From positions 186,001 to 250,000 of the forward strand of contig JAZGUH010000084.1 in NCBI GenBank assembly GCA_037893225.1: a stretch of DNA of 64,000 bases, in the 5' to 3' direction. Shown here in pieces: positions 11,443-22,835 of this stretch. The notes beneath the pieces were generated by a model that searched no databases, had not been told where the DNA came from, and worked only from the letters and a program-made list of their open reading frames with translations. The first letter of the stretch is position 1, and the number at the start of each line of letters is the position of its first letter. A program made the position numbers and the translations under genes. This stretch comes from Hippasteria phrygiana (Eukaryota; Echinodermata; Asteroidea; Valvatida; Goniasteridae).

Positions 11443-12779
11443 CGTAGCGTTGTTTCATAGCCGTTTGGTTTTCTTGAAGGTGTTTTTGTGAAACCTCACG
11501 AAAAGTTTCTAGTTGGTTAACAAGATGGCTGATGTGTTCCCTTATTGTTTGTTCTTGCGGTTCCAAGGGTTTGAGTAGTGACACATCCAACGGTAGAACT
11601 GCTTCTCTGCCATACAGTAAGAAGAAAGGACTGAATCCAACACTATTGTCCGCTGGGCTAGTTCGGAAGGCGAACTGAATTGACGGAATATACTCATCCC
11701 AATCTGTATGAAACCTATTAACATAATGCGAGATTGTATCCAAAATTACAGCATTAAATCGTTCTTGAACCGCGTCACATTGTGGGTGATATGCACTGGT
11801 ATTTAGTTTGTTAGTTTTCATGATGCGACAAACTTCTTGCATGAGTTTACTGAGAAAATTAGTCCCCCTGTCACTTAATAAAAACCTAGGACAACCGTGG
11901 TTGCAAATAATGTCTTTATAGAAACATGAAGCTATAGTAGAAGCATCGGTTGATTTGATCGGAACAAGGATTGGCCATCTGGTACAATGATCAGTAAAGC
12001 ATAAGACGTAACAATTACCTGAGCCAGATACAGGCAATGGACCTAAAATATCGACACTAACTCTCTCGAATGGACCTACTGTCTTCATTGTTATTAAAGG
12101 TGCAATAACCTTATGTTTCGGTGTCTTGCAACGAGAGCACGAGATACATGATCGAATCCAGTTATCTATATGCTTATGCCCTCCCTTTCCAAAAGTACCT
12201 TTGTCAAATTTTTGCATACGTTTTATGAAAACCAAGATGAGCGGCTAAAACGTCATCATGATTTGCAAGCAATATTGTATCAATGTAATCACTTGGTACA
12301 TATAATTGAACTATTGTCTTTTCTGGCATGTGACGATTTGCTGGCGTTTGCCACAAATGATACAATGCACCTTCATGAAGAAAATAATGTTCTGCTTCAA
12401 AAATAAGTTTACGAGCCTCTTTTTCATCATCAGGCAAGTCATCCACTTCAAGATATTTAATTATCTTGGCTGCAAAAACATAGTTTCTTTGCGACTGTTT
12501 CAAGTTCGCAATGTTAACATCTTTATGAATATGAGGTACATTATCAAGCAATTTATCATGTCGATTACACAACCGTTTACCTCTTTGAAACGGAACAAAA
12601 TTATCATCCAATGTACCAAAATCAAATGGAATCCACTTATCGTCACGTTTTTCAAGTTCCTTTTCATTACCTTCCATGACCTTTTCTGTATTTGATGCAT
12701 TTAGCTGGTTATCTGTCGTAGGTTTAAATTGAATTTGAGCATTATCATGCAATCTACTCAATGTGTCAATATTTGCCAT
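11300..12779 (-). pseudogene. Inner element integrase, two frames
   Basis: ORF 12204-12779 carries the RNase H-integrase linker (MANIDTLSRL) and the His pair of the zinc domain (AAHLGFHKTYAK). The overlapping ORF 11300-12235 in another frame carries the Cys pair (CISCSRC) and the catalytic core: VDILGPLP, LLSDRGTNF, YHPQCDAVQERFN, so the D,D,E triad is present. It breaks again near 11395, before the carboxyl domain. Confidence 0.9.
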
Positions 12780-14746
12780 TGCTTTTCCTGGTCTATATGT
12801 ACTATTTCAAAGTCATAAGATTGTAAAGAAAGAACCCATCGAGCAATTCTACCCGTGGTTGGTTTTTGATTGAATAACCAACAAAGTGCACTATGGTCAG
12901 TCACAATCTGGAATTTTGATCCGTGGAGTAAGTAAGAAGAATATTTCTTTACTCCTTCCACCACTGCCAATGCTTCTAGTTCCGTTATGGAGTAGTTTCT
13001 TTCGGACTTACTCAAACTTCGGCCACCATATGCAATGACTGTTTCTGCATCGTCTTGAATTTGAGATAAGATATACGCCAAACCGGTAACTGAAGCGTCT
13101 GTTTGAAGGATGATTCTTGTACCATCAAACTTAGGATAGGCCAAAATAGGTGGTTTGACAAGTTTCTGCTTAAGTATCTCAAAAGAGTGTTGACATTCGG
13201 TTGACCACACAAACGAGGTATTTTTCCTCATTAAATTTATCAATGGCTCTGCAATCAGACTATATCTGTGTATATATCTCCTGTAATAGCCAGTTATTCC
13301 CAGGAATGATCTTACTTGTGACACATTTATTGGTACAGGATAATTTTGTACAATGCTAGTTTTGTCTGGATCGGTGGCTACTCCTTCATGAGATATAACA
13401 TGACCCAAATAACGTACCTTATTGTTTCCAAAAGCACATTTTTTGGGTTTAAGTTTCAGACCCGCACTTCTAAATCTGCCAAGAACTTGTTGCAAATGCA
13501 CCATGTGATCTTCGAATGTCCTTGAAAATATGATAACATCATCAAGATAAATTAATGCAATTTTCCAATGTAATCCTCTAAGGATTTCATGCATAACACG
13601 TTGGAAAGTGCTTGGGGCACCATGAAGACCAAAAGGAAGAACATTAAATTCATATTGACCTTCTTGTGTCACAAATGCAGTTTTACATTTACTTTTCTCC
13701 TCGAGTCCTATTTGCCAGTAACCAGAGGCCATGTCTAATGTCGAAAAGTAGTGTGGTTGTGAATCTCCCAAACTATCCAGTGAATCAAGAATATTTGGAA
13801 GGGGAAAATTATCCCGCTTACTGGTTTTGTTAATTGATCTAAAATCAATACAAAATCGATAATCATTCGAGCCTTTCTTTCTCACTAAAACAATACTGCT
13901 AGACCAAGGTGAAGTAGAAGGCGATATTATCTCGTCCTTGACCATTTGCTGAATTTGATCTCTAATAATTTGTCCTAAATGCGGGGGGTGTCTATACGGA
14001 CGAGATCTTATTGGACGATGATCACTAGTGTCTATACAATGTTTTATACCAGAATAATGTCCCAACGGGCAACCTGTAGTTTGGAAAACATCAGTAAATT
14101 CTGTGAGTACTGTTCGAAGCTGTTCTTGTTGTTGTTCAGATAGATGTTCGTTCTGAATGTTTACTTGATCAAGAACTTCTTTTGTTTGAGAAGCAGTGGA
14201 AGTTTGTTGCGAACCACTTTCTTTGATAGTGACGTTGGAACACATCTCACTGGGACTGCCAACTGTAGGTCTAAAACATTGAACATCATGATCATTAACA
14301 ATAATGAAAGTGCCAATTTTGGTCCCTGGGTACACTTCAATGACACTATCAGTAGGGTTGAGCAACATAACTGTAATTCTTGTGCTTCCCTTGTGCATTC
14401 TAGTTCTGGTTACACCATGTGCTAGATACAAACCAAGACCATTTACTATTCGAGTAGACTGACATGTGCCTACAAGTCCTGCAGGTAATTTGGTTTTTAT
14501 TCTAGCTTCAATTATAGTTAGAGTTTTTGGAGGAATTTGAACTCTAGATGTTGAACAGATTTGATGTTTGCAATCAATTTTGAGTCTATTAGACCCGAAA
14601 TTCATAGTGGCACTCTGCTCAACTAGAAACTGAGTACCCAGAATAAGATCACGATCAAGATTAGTATAGTTACGTGCATGGGAATTTGGAACACACAACC
14701 TGCTATAATAAGTTGAATATTGGCTACTCCAACTATCTTTAGACAT
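12758..14746 (-). pseudogene. Inner element reverse transcriptase and RNase H
   Basis: 662-codon open frame, nearly full length. RT motifs are in order: CIDFRSINK, FSTLDMASGYWQIGL, LPFGLHGAPSTFQ, the catalytic IYLDDVIIFS and KCAFG...YLGHVIS. RNase H follows, with LQTDASVTGLA, ELEALAVVEGV and IVTDHSAL, covering the metal-binding Asp/Glu/Asp. It loses frame at about 12780, just before the linker to integrase. This is the best preserved part of the element. Confidence 0.93.
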
Positions 14747-14919
14747 GTTCCATTGGCCGTTACTGCTTGGGAAAATTCAGACTTGTTTATCTTACTCTGA
14801 GCACAAGTATTTGAATCTCGAAAACATTTCTCACTTATTAAATTGATTGTAGCTCCAGAGTATAAAAGACAAGGTAATTCTCGTGAGTCAAGTTTTACAT
14901 CAATACAACAACCTTGCAT
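14623..14919 (-). pseudogene. Inner element aspartic protease
   Basis: 98-codon ORF with LLYSGATINLISEKC. The usual catalytic D-S/T-G reads YSG, so the Asp is Tyr here. The carboxyl motif D-x-ILG-x-FL lies in the next frame, at about 14600-14660. Protease normally matures the gag-pol polyprotein. The changed catalytic residue and the frame break suggest this copy is not functional. Confidence 0.75.
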
Positions 14920-15017
14920 CCTTATGTCTATTGTTTGATTTCTTGAACTATCCCCTTCACCTAATTTGTTAGAATAGACACGGTTATGCTGTTCATCAAT
15001 ATGTTTAGGCGGGGATT

Positions 15018-15910
15018 TTAGTTTAAAGGATATCCTTCAAATATGTGAAATTTAGAATAACATTCAAACTGTCTATGTCCAGACTTGCCGCATCTATAAC
15101 AAATTGGTCTGTTTTGACGCGGAGGGAAATTTGACTGCGAACTGTTACCATACATTGGTCTATAGTCAACATGCTGCCCTTGTTTTTTTGGATTACCCTT
15201 ATTTGGTAGAAAATTAGACTCATAGTTCGCAATCTCATCGACCTTTGTCTTTATTTGTGCTACTTCCCGAGTTAATTGCTGAATAGCATTCACACAAAAA
15301 TCGTCCGTATTTGGAAGGGAAGATTTATTGTTTTCTTCTACCCGAGCTGTATGAACACTTGGGGTAGCCGGTGACTCGGTTACAATTTCAGCTAAACGAG
15401 AATAATGAAGTGCACGGTCTAAAGAGTCTGGTTCCTTTGAAATTACAAAAGCTCCTGGACTGTGGTTGCAAACCCCGAATGAAATGGGTAAGCTTCTCTT
15501 GATCAGATTTGTGTAACTTGTGAGTCAGTGAGGAAATATCTGAAAAATAATCATCCAATGATTCCGACTTTTGCTTGAGTACGAGATAATAATTTGGTTT
15601 CATTAACCCATTTCTGATTTTTGCCTTGAAAATTTTCAGTTAAGGCACTCTTAAGATGTTCGTATGTGTCTTTCTTGCTATCTTCAAGAGTAGAAATCCA
15701 AATAGCTGTATTACCTTTGAGTCGTAAGCTCAAAGCTAAGTGCATTTTATTCGGGGCAAAATCACGTAATTTGGCATTAAGTTCAAACCGACTGAGGAAC
15801 AAATCCAAATTCTCAGTGGGAAGGCCCGAATAATCATCCTTAAAATGACCTTCGTATTCCGACATGACTGTTTCTAGTTTACCTTCAAAAATGTCACCAG
15901 ATTCTTCCAT
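15018..15910 (-). pseudogene. Inner element gag, three frames
   Basis: Three overlapping ORFs in different frames (15551-15910, 15388-15603, 15018-15293). The first has the Ty3-type gag core (LDLFLSRFELNAKLRD, RLKGNTAIWI). The second continues it (SLDDYFSDISSLTHKL, FIRGLQPQ). The third contains a coiled-coil-like stretch and a zinc knuckle CYRCGKSGHRQFEC that binds RNA. Frame changes near 15570 and 15400 break it; both could be real mutations or assembly indels. Confidence 0.85.
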
Positions 15911-16147
15911 CTTAGTTTGACTTATCCGCCAATATTACATGATTATACAACTTACATCAAGCACAAACTATAATGATAATGCGTACAGGATAAAGTAATG
16001 CCGAAAATACACAAAATTTAAACAAGTAAATAAAATAAGCTTACCCCGATGCGTCGTGAGTAGCAGTCCGACTGACCTAGGTGTGGCTCGACACGCCAAA
16101 GGAATTTTTGGAATGTGTGAAATTTTGTTAACACTATTATTTTACAT

Positions 16148-16164
16148 GCCCGGATCCTCCACCA
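16148..16164 (-). other. tRNA primer-binding site of the inner element
   Basis: The minus-strand sequence TGGTGGAGGATCCGGGC begins two bases after the LTR end. TGG pairs with a tRNA 3' CCA, and the rest is complementary to an acceptor stem and T arm start. I cannot say which tRNA without a search. Confidence 0.8.
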
Positions 16165-16166
16165 TA

Positions 16167-16282
16167 TATTATGGCCCAACTAAGCCAAACCGGGAACACT
16201 CAGCTCAAATGAATGACTAAAGGAACACAAACTGAATCCACACTACAATTTATTAACACACAAAATAATTCACATACCCACA
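16167..16282 (-). repeat. Truncated 5' LTR of the inner element
   Basis: 116 bp, identical to 9985-10100. It keeps the AATAAA and the PBS-proximal end but lacks about 176 bp of the LTR start (U3). It joins outer-element RT sequence directly at CCCACA/CATAATC. Without U3 this copy would lack its promoter. Confidence 0.85.
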
Positions 16283-16680
16283 CATAATCTATCAAGAATC
16301 TGACGAAGATCAGCAAGGTATTGGGTCGGCGATGAAGAGTAACACACAATGTCGTCTAAGTATACGTAGCAAGTTTTCCCAATCAGGCCCTGCAGGACAA
16401 CTTCCATAAGGCGTTAAAAACTCGCAGGCCCATTGACGACTCCGAAAGGCAGCATGGTAAATTGAAACAGGCCCTCCTCACACACAAATGGTGTATTTTC
16501 CTTATTATCTGGATTTAGGACAATCTGGTGATACCCACTCTTTAAATCAAGGGAACTGAAGATAGAGGCACCATGCAGGGACTCCAAGATGGAATCTATG
16601 GTGGACATAGGGTAGGCATCAACTTTACTGACACTGTTGAGTGTTGAGTTTTCTATAGTCCACACATAATCTATAGTCAC
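16283..16680 (-). pseudogene. Outer Ty3/gypsy reverse transcriptase fragment
   Basis: Contains KVDAYPMSTID, FSSLDLKSGYHQIVL and FTMLPFGVVNGPASF (RT fingers and palm) in the ORF 16414-16680. In a shifted frame to its left comes the catalytic YVYLDDIV motif at about 16340-16363. The sequence stops abruptly at 16283, where the inner element's truncated LTR begins. The thumb and RNase H are absent. Confidence 0.85.
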
Positions 16681-16701
16681 CAGGTTGAGATTTGGGAACC
16701 A

Positions 16702-17484
16702 TCACAACAGGTGATCTGATGAAGCCCATGGTGAGAAAGATGGCTCTACCCGGCCGTCACTCAGCATCTCATCAAGTTGTCGTTTCAACGACTGTCGTCG
16801 ATCGGCGGAAAGACGGTACATTGGGCCCCGGAGCGGTTTCGCATCCCCAGTGTCGATGTTGCGACAGATTAATTCTGTCCTGCCAGGTGCATCGGAAAAC
16901 ACCTCGGGATATTCTTCGAGGAGCTGGTTCACCTTAAGAAAGACACCCTCGTTTAGTACTGGATCTGTGACTTGATTATTGCTGCAGTCAGCAAACATTG
17001 GCGACACCTCATCAGACAGGGGGGCCGCAGTCACATCATGGGTCGGGTCACAATCGATGTTGAGGCCAAGGAGAGGCCACTTAAGACGAGGTCCATTTAT
17101 ACTGGACTCGATCCAGTAGGAGTTGTCATCGAAGTCGATCAGCAACTTCGCCCGTCGAGCAAAATCTCTTCCAAGTAGCACTGGCATGGGCAGCGTCTTG
17201 ATTTGATGAAGATTTACCGAAATGTCAACTCCAGCAACCTCGATGTTGTTGATGGCAATTCCAGAAGTGTGGAACTCGGTCCCATCTACAGTGGTTAACG
17301 GTCCTATGGAGGACCCAGGGTTTACAGCTAACCCTAGATCAGTGCACAGTTCTTCATCGATGAGAGAGATAGCGGAACCGGTGTCCAGTAACGCCTTCAC
17401 GTCGCGACCATTCACTCTCGCGATGATGTACAGGCCACAACTGTCGTTTCCAGTCTCTGGTTTCGACGTTTCGACGAAATTCAC
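16702..17484 (-). pseudogene. Outer Ty3/gypsy protease and start of reverse transcriptase
   Basis: 260-codon ORF. Residues around 35-45 carry the aspartic protease motif LLDTGSAISLI, and PVLLGRDFA near residue 105 is the retroviral-type protease carboxyl motif. The end (PMYRLSADRR, V-PSFSPWAS) is the RT amino-terminal region of Ty3/gypsy pol. The ORF breaks by frame change near 16700, where the RT should continue. Confidence 0.85.
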
Positions 17485-17554
17485 CTGAGAGACCTAAGTG
17501 GGCTTGACAGTCCTGTCAGCTGACTTGGTCAGCCTAGCATCAGTTGCCTGCTTC

Positions 17555-17682
17555 ACAGTTGCCGTTTGATGTGGTGGGGGTGGGAGGGGGAAATCTGCCA
17601 CCTTGTTCCCAAGTTGGTGACACCGAAAGCATACAGCCTCGAACCTTCCGGTAAATTTCACTTTTTATCTGGATGGTAAGTC
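17555..17682 (-). pseudogene. Outer element gag end with degenerate zinc knuckle
   Basis: Minus-strand translation reads CFRCHQLGNKVADF, which resembles a CCHC zinc knuckle in which the His and last Cys positions are now Asn and Phe. A Pro-rich run and a stop codon follow before the protease ORF. It probably represents the nucleocapsid end of gag. Low-complexity CCCACC makes the frame uncertain. Confidence 0.5.
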
Positions 17683-17690
17683 AACCTTAG

Positions 17691-19269
17691 TACCTTCATC
17701 ATAATCATGGAACTCCACTTGTATCTGAGGTGGCGTATCTAGTATTTTGGAGGTCGTTTTGAGGGTGAAATGGGATGTTTTTGTTGGGTCTTTCGACAAA
17801 TTATATTAATTCTTAGTCGAAGGCATACATCGCGACCTCCAAATACATGTTAAAAAAGCGATAAAGGGTCCAAGTTACTCGGACTAAAGCAGAGCTGTAT
17901 TAAGCATCACTCTTTCCAAGTAGGTCAAGTCACAAGTTGTTATTTTTACCCAAGTCCGATTCTAGTCATCACAAATCATGTTTTCCCAACTGAAGTCCTT
18001 GTTTCCTATCATCAAGTCAAATGAGTTGAGTGAGTCACAAGTCTGTTTTCTAAACTTGGAAGTCAATAAAATCCACAACTCTAACTCCTGCAACGCATTT
18101 TTGAGGAATCTGTGGTTTTAGTACCACAGATAAATATTAATTTAAAAAATGCACACAATAGCTAAAACAAAACAATTAAAATAAATACAAACACAATCAA
18201 AACCAAAGTTCCAACATCTCATTTTGGTTCTCAAAAGCTCTGTAAATTTTATTTACTTATCCATATTTTGGGATACAACTATTACTATGCAAAAGCCTCA
18301 TTGCATCTTAATTAACAGACATGTACAAACAAATCCAATGGTTTGGCAAATAGCGCTGCCAAATTTGCAAACAAAACACAAATGCAATAGCTCAGCAACA
18401 CGGCCTCGCAAACAATAAAATGCCAGCTTCGTATATACATGTAAATCCTGTTTCAAAATATGAGTGCATTTTTGAAATACGTATGCCCAATTAACCAATT
18501 CCAATAAATGAGTTGATTTTAACAAACTTAAAATGACAGCAACACTCCATGTTTTCTATACAATGCGGACCCTGTATGACACATGGTTTATACTAAAGCA
18601 AGCACACACACACAATAATTACATCTAGCTGTACGCAGCGAGTGTCTTTGGAGTTCAGTTAATACATACAGAAAAGTTATTTTGACAAGACTGACTATAA
18701 AACGCATCGAGTTTTATACCGTAAAACACAGATTGTTTGTTTTCTCAGTCACTGGTAAAACACTATCGAGATCCTAAATGTGACCATTCACCCCAAACAG
18801 GCTGGTAATTATGTCACATAATTATGTGATTTTTTTTTGCAAAACTTAAAATTACCACAGAATATTTTTTTTTAAGGAAGAACCTTGTAAAGCCAATATA
18901 TTTTTTTCAAAATCTCAAAACCGATCATGTTTTGGTTTCAGTTTAAAGCTGACAACATGCTCGTTTTAAATATAAACAAATCTCAAAAAGTCCAATCTCT
19001 CACTACAGCCCTTTTGAGATGGACAGTCACAAATGCACGAAAGTTATTTTCTCATGCTGATTGCCGAGAGAAATCTGCAATCATTTTGTAGTTTTTACAT
19101 AGATTATGTTATTACTTCTGCCATGAAATAATAATAATCAAACAAATTAGAATGAAAGTAGGTAACGGGGCACACGATGGAAAGATATCTCTTGTGTGAG
19201 GAAGAGTTAGCTCTGGAAAAAAGACCTTATCTCTTCATTGGCTCTTTTCAGAGCCAAGAGCCAACAGTC
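17691..19269. other. Unassigned intergenic stretch
   Basis: AT-rich, without convincing genes. 17885-18075 contains diverged AAGTC/ACAAGTC motifs resembling the hAT MITE family described at 32-44 kb (AGAGCTGTATTAAG... CACAACTCTAAC), so it may be an old copy. The rest has nothing I can name. Confidence 0.45.
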
Positions 19270-19509
19270 CAGGGGTGAGATTTGTCAGGATTTTTGTCAC
19301 GATTTCAGAATTTTTAAAGAATCTCTTTTGCAATCTGGAATTCCCGAGGTGTTTTTACCTGTAAAAGTGGATATAGACCAATAAAAACGGATAATTTAAG
19401 AGGGTGCCTTTAAACAAAAACAGACATGTTGATCTAGGGTCATCGTGGATTTTTCGTAGATTTTTCTTGGATTTCGTGGAATTTGCATTTTTGGCCAATC
19501 TCACCCTTG
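19270..19509. mobile_element. hAT-like MITE, CAGGGGTGAGAT ends
   Basis: Starts CAGGGGTGAGATTTGTCAGG and ends GGCCAATCTCACCCTTG, inverted repeats of about 20 bp. The 8-bp flanks CAACAGTC and CAACACTT match at 5-6 positions, which is compatible with a decayed hAT target duplication. A relative lies at 42657-42874. Confidence 0.65.
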
Positions 19510-19570
19510 CAACACTTCTTCACAAACCTACTTTCCATCTTACTTTTTATCAAGTCCCATCTGGCCCATC

Positions 19571-19745
19571 AGTGGCATTTGTCTTAAAGTTGTCGCTGTA
19601 GGCAGCAATCTGACGTCATAAGACGACGTCATAAGACGACGTCCCCTTTTGTGCCTAGTGCTAGACACAAAAGGGGAGTTCGTCTTATGATGTCAGATTT
19701 GCTTGCTGCTTGCAATGATGACTTTTAGACAAATGTCACCAACAG
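19571..19745. mobile_element. Long hairpin foldback element
   Basis: Two arms of about 80 bp pair around a 10-12 nt loop (CCTAGTGCTAGA). The inner stem is GACGTCCCCTTTTGTG / CACAAAAGGGGAGTTC, and the arms extend out to GGCATTTGTCTTAAAGT / ACTTTTAGACAAATGTC. There is an extra tandem TCATAAGACGACG on the left. No coding content. Confidence 0.8.
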
Positions 19746-20954
19746 GCTAGACAGCTCTCAAAAGTAACTTTTATAGTATTTCATGGCAGACATAATTACC
19801 AGTTTTATTTTAATACACCTTTATCTACTTAAAACCACAATGTGACACAGATTTCTCTCAGGCAAACATCCTCTTTTAAGCCAAGATGTGCATTAGAAAT
19901 ACAACTATCATTTGTAACAAATTACTTTTTTTTTCTGCACTCCTCGTTTTGTTTCTCCGCGATCAGTCGCTTTACTTTCCTATCAGACGTTAACATTTCT
20001 TCATTCACAGAAAAAGAAATCCTCACTGGATCAAGAATGTCCAATCATCCTTATCCACTATCGTGCACTTTCCAACCGACTGTAACTTTATTTGAAAAAA
20101 AATTATGTATGTTCCAAGCATGGTTTTTTGGGGGGCGGGGTGGGGGGGGGGGGGAGTGGGGAGCAATACGAAAAAGAAAAGGGTACCCTACCCCACCCAC
20201 AAAAAATCATCACATTTTGAATTTGTCTGCTATAAAAGTTTCACAAATACACCCTTGTGACTTCAAAATTCACCATACAATTACAGTTTCCTGAATGAGA
20301 AGAGCGCTTTCAGTTTCATCATTTAAAAAAAAAAAAATAGTTTTTTTGCACTATTTAAAAATCTGTTCTCAAACATTGGTCACTTTCTTAACTAACTTTA
20401 GCCGTCTCTCTTTAAAAAACAAAATCGACCCATGCCTGGAATGTCCAATAACGAAGCCGTACTAAAAAACTTGTGGTCAAATACACAGATGTTAATGTTA
20501 CCCTTTGGCAAAAATATTGCCCTGTCATATCTACATTGTCCAATTAGTAGCTTATATATATATTTTTTTTTCAATGAAAAGATTTTCACTATTGAATATA
20601 TCAACTTGAAATTATATTTTTAGGCCAGTTTTTGAATGAAGCTCTGACTGTTTCTGTCGGAACCCCACACACACATAGCTCATCAACAGAGTTTTACATT
20701 TATATTTCAATAAATTCGTTATTGAGTTTAACCAATCCAACTGACTGTAGCACCAACATTCTGACAAGTTTACATTCTGGGTTGCCATTGGAAAGACTTC
20801 AGAATCTAATTTAGGATGCATTAATAAGCAAAACCCCCTTCTTTTTTTTCAAACATCCGACAATACCCACAAAACTGACAGGAAGATAATATAAATATGA
20901 TTTTTAGCAATGAGGGTCGAAAATCATATCCAGTGCCCAGAATCACAATGATGT
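19746..20954. other. Unassigned intergenic stretch
   Basis: No gene recognised. It contains a G-run (about 20130-20160) and several short T/A tracts. The ORFs present have low-complexity or T-rich translations without family features. Confidence 0.45.
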
Positions 20955-21112
20955 TTAAAACGGCCACAATGTGTTTGTGCAGTCAAGCGTAACATAAACA
21001 CAATAATCAAACAATGATTGTAACTGCACAAACAGCAGCCAATTGCGTCATCCGGCCTAGTGGCACTGGTTTTTTTTGCGCATATTTGCGTCATCCGTAC
21101 GCAAGGGGTTAA
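20955..21112. mobile_element. TTAA-type MITE (CCCCTTGCGTACG family), left-truncated
   Basis: Shares CACAATGTGTTTGTGCAGTC, GCGTCATCCGGCCTAGTGG and the end CGTACGCAAGGGG-TTAA with copies at 30618, 42360 and 44949. The left terminal repeat is missing here. Confidence 0.8.
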
Positions 21113-21239
21113 GCTGTTAAACCCAGAAGTCACAATGTACTCTTTGTCGAGGTGGGACAATAGTTTACAAGCTTCAGATGTGGTTTTGAATCAAATAAGA
21201 CGGATTTAGGACACACATTGTCAAACTCACATTGTCCAC

Positions 21240-21420
21240 ACTTTGAACAGGAACTCACATCCAAGGGGTTCACGGTGTACCCAGTGTGGGTTAGGCAGGA
21301 GCGGGATTCGAACCTGCAACCTCAGGAATACCTTACCGGTGCTCCACCAACCGAGCTATCTTGCCCTATGTTGTCTCCCAAATTGTCAGTATTTTTGTTC
21401 GGGTGGGTGCTCATTATACT
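21240..21420 (-). mobile_element. tRNA-derived SINE, minus strand
   Basis: The minus strand at 21294-21365 has a tRNA-like 72-mer: A box TAGCTCGGTTGGTGGAGC and B box GGTTCGAATCC, ending CTCCTGCC. It is preceded by the family head TGACAATTTGGGAGACAACA. Copies at 26461, 52558 and 62552 share head and body. RNA polymerase III promoter boxes look intact. Confidence 0.8.
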
Positions 21421-21449
21421 TGTGAGACTGCAACCTTTCCAATAGGCAC

Positions 21450-22165
21450 CGATTACAATGTACCTCGTGTTCTCTCTGCAACTTTTCATAATACTTAAAC
21501 AGCAAGCACAGAAACATATACATACAATGATGGTTTCCTCAAGCAGGAAAAGAAAAAAATACAAATATTACGCGATAATGCTGCCGTTGTCCAATTCAAA
21601 GTAAGTTCATAAATATTGATTATTTTCTCTTCATTTTGGATTTTAAAAAATGGCACTATTAGGTATTCAAATATTTACAGAGTATTATTTACAAAACAAA
21701 TACGGAATAAGTTGGTTGGATTTGAAGACATGGAGCATCTTGAATACACTGGGGTTATCATGAAGTCCTCTTAAAAAAAAACAGTCTCTCTCCTGTTCAC
21801 AAATTCAAATCAAACCCTTGTTTATAATAGCCAAAATAATAGTGTAAATTGTCACGGTGGCCTTTGCTCTGGGGTGCGTGTTGGCGGTCATAACCGAAAA
21901 TTGGTTCTGTTGTTATTTTTGGGCTAATTATTTTGGGGGTTTGAGTATTTCATTATGGTTCGTATTTCTCGCCAATTTAAATTTTCCAACGAAATTCACC
22001 GACATGCAACAACCAAACCAATTCTTGGTTATAACTGTTTACGACCGCCCAAACGCACCCGTGTTCACACTGAATATAACCCACCAAAAAAAAATCATGT
22101 TTATATTCAACTCTGCCATCAAATTTACTAGTGGGACCTTAGATGGAATCATATTTCTTAAAACC
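21450..22165. other. Unassigned intergenic stretch
   Basis: AT-rich with no recognisable gene. A 103-codon plus-strand ORF (21857-22168) has a hydrophobic, Phe-rich translation with no family resemblance and no codon signal, so I do not call it. Confidence 0.45.
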
Positions 22166-22170
22166 TAATA

Positions 22171-22346
22171 CAGTCGAACACCTTTATAACAAGGTCCTTT
22201 GGACTTTACAATTTACCTTGTTATAACAGGTACCTTGTATTATCAGTAATGGAAAACAAAGAAAAACAAAGACCCAGGACCTATTTTTGTCCTTGTTATA
22301 AGCAGGATGTTGTATAAACAGTGCTCTTATTGTCAGGGTTCGACTG
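22171..22346. mobile_element. pogo/Tigger-like MITE
   Basis: Begins CAGTCGAACACCTTTATAAC and ends GGGTTCGACTG, flanked on both sides by TA. It has internal palindromic TTGTTATAA segments. The 176-bp length and CAGTCGAAC ends fit non-autonomous Tc1-mariner/pogo elements. Confidence 0.85.
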
Positions 22347-22421
22347 TAATATGTGGTTGTGAATTGTGGGTCGTTAAGAATCTTGACACGAGTGCAATGT
22401 TCTTATGCGCACAGGAGCCAT

Positions 22422-22835
22422 GCAATAAGTACCCTTATTGATGGGTGGCTGGTATGCCAAGAATGGGGCTATGCAGCCAAGCAATAAGCACCCTTATTGA
22501 TGGGTGGCTGGTATGCCAAGAATGGGGCTATGCAGCCAAGCAATAAGCACCCTTATTGATGGGTGGCTGGTATGCCAAGAATGGGGCTATGCAGACAAGC
22601 AATAAGCACCCTTATTGATGGGTGGCTGGTATGCCAAGAATGGGGCTATGCAGCCAAGCAATAAGCACCCTTATTGATGGGTGGCTGGTATGCCAAGAAT
22701 GGGGCTATGCAGCCAAGCAATAAGCACCCTTATTGATGGGTGGCTGGTATGCCAAGAATGGGGCTATGCAGACAAGCAATAAGCACCCTTATTGATGGGT
22801 GGCTGGTATGCCAAGAATGGGGCTGTGCAGACAAG
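22422..22835. repeat. 59-bp satellite, seven copies
   Basis: The unit reads GCAATAAGCACCCTTATTGA, TGGGTGGCTGGTATGCCAAG, AATGGGGCTATGCAGCCAA (59 bp). Copies are near-identical; A/C variants (CAGCC or CAGAC) alternate. The GGTATGCCAAGAATGGGGCT part continues into a dispersed element at 22836-23130. Confidence 0.95.

Larger units (their letters stand above)
9985..16282 (-). mobile_element. Inner Ty3/gypsy chromodomain LTR retrotransposon
   Basis: Minus-strand order: truncated 5' LTR (16167-16282), PBS (16148-16164), gag (15018-15910), protease (14623-14919), RT-RNase H (12758-14746), integrase (11300-12779), chromodomain (10858-11442), PPT (10277-10290) and 3' LTR (9985-10276). It is a metavirus-type retroelement that copies by reverse transcription primed on a tRNA. 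The 116 bp shared by the two LTRs are identical, which suggests recent insertion, yet the ORFs change frame at least six times. Confidence 0.92.
8345..17690 (-). mobile_element. Outer, older Ty3/gypsy LTR retrotransposon, split by a nested element
   Basis: Minus-strand pieces in order: a degenerate gag zinc knuckle (about 17560-17680), protease plus RT start (16702-17484), RT (16283-16680), then the inner element (9985-16282), then integrase (9027-9893) and the integrase carboxyl part (8695-9027). The RNase H region that should lie between RT and integrase is missing, so roughly 1 kb was lost at the insertion. Frame breaks and lost catalytic residues show it is dead. Confidence 0.85.

Noticed and set aside
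22422..22835. CRISPR-like regular repeats
   Set aside because: Units abut with no unique spacers and the genome is eukaryotic; it is a satellite. The same holds for 58500-59290.
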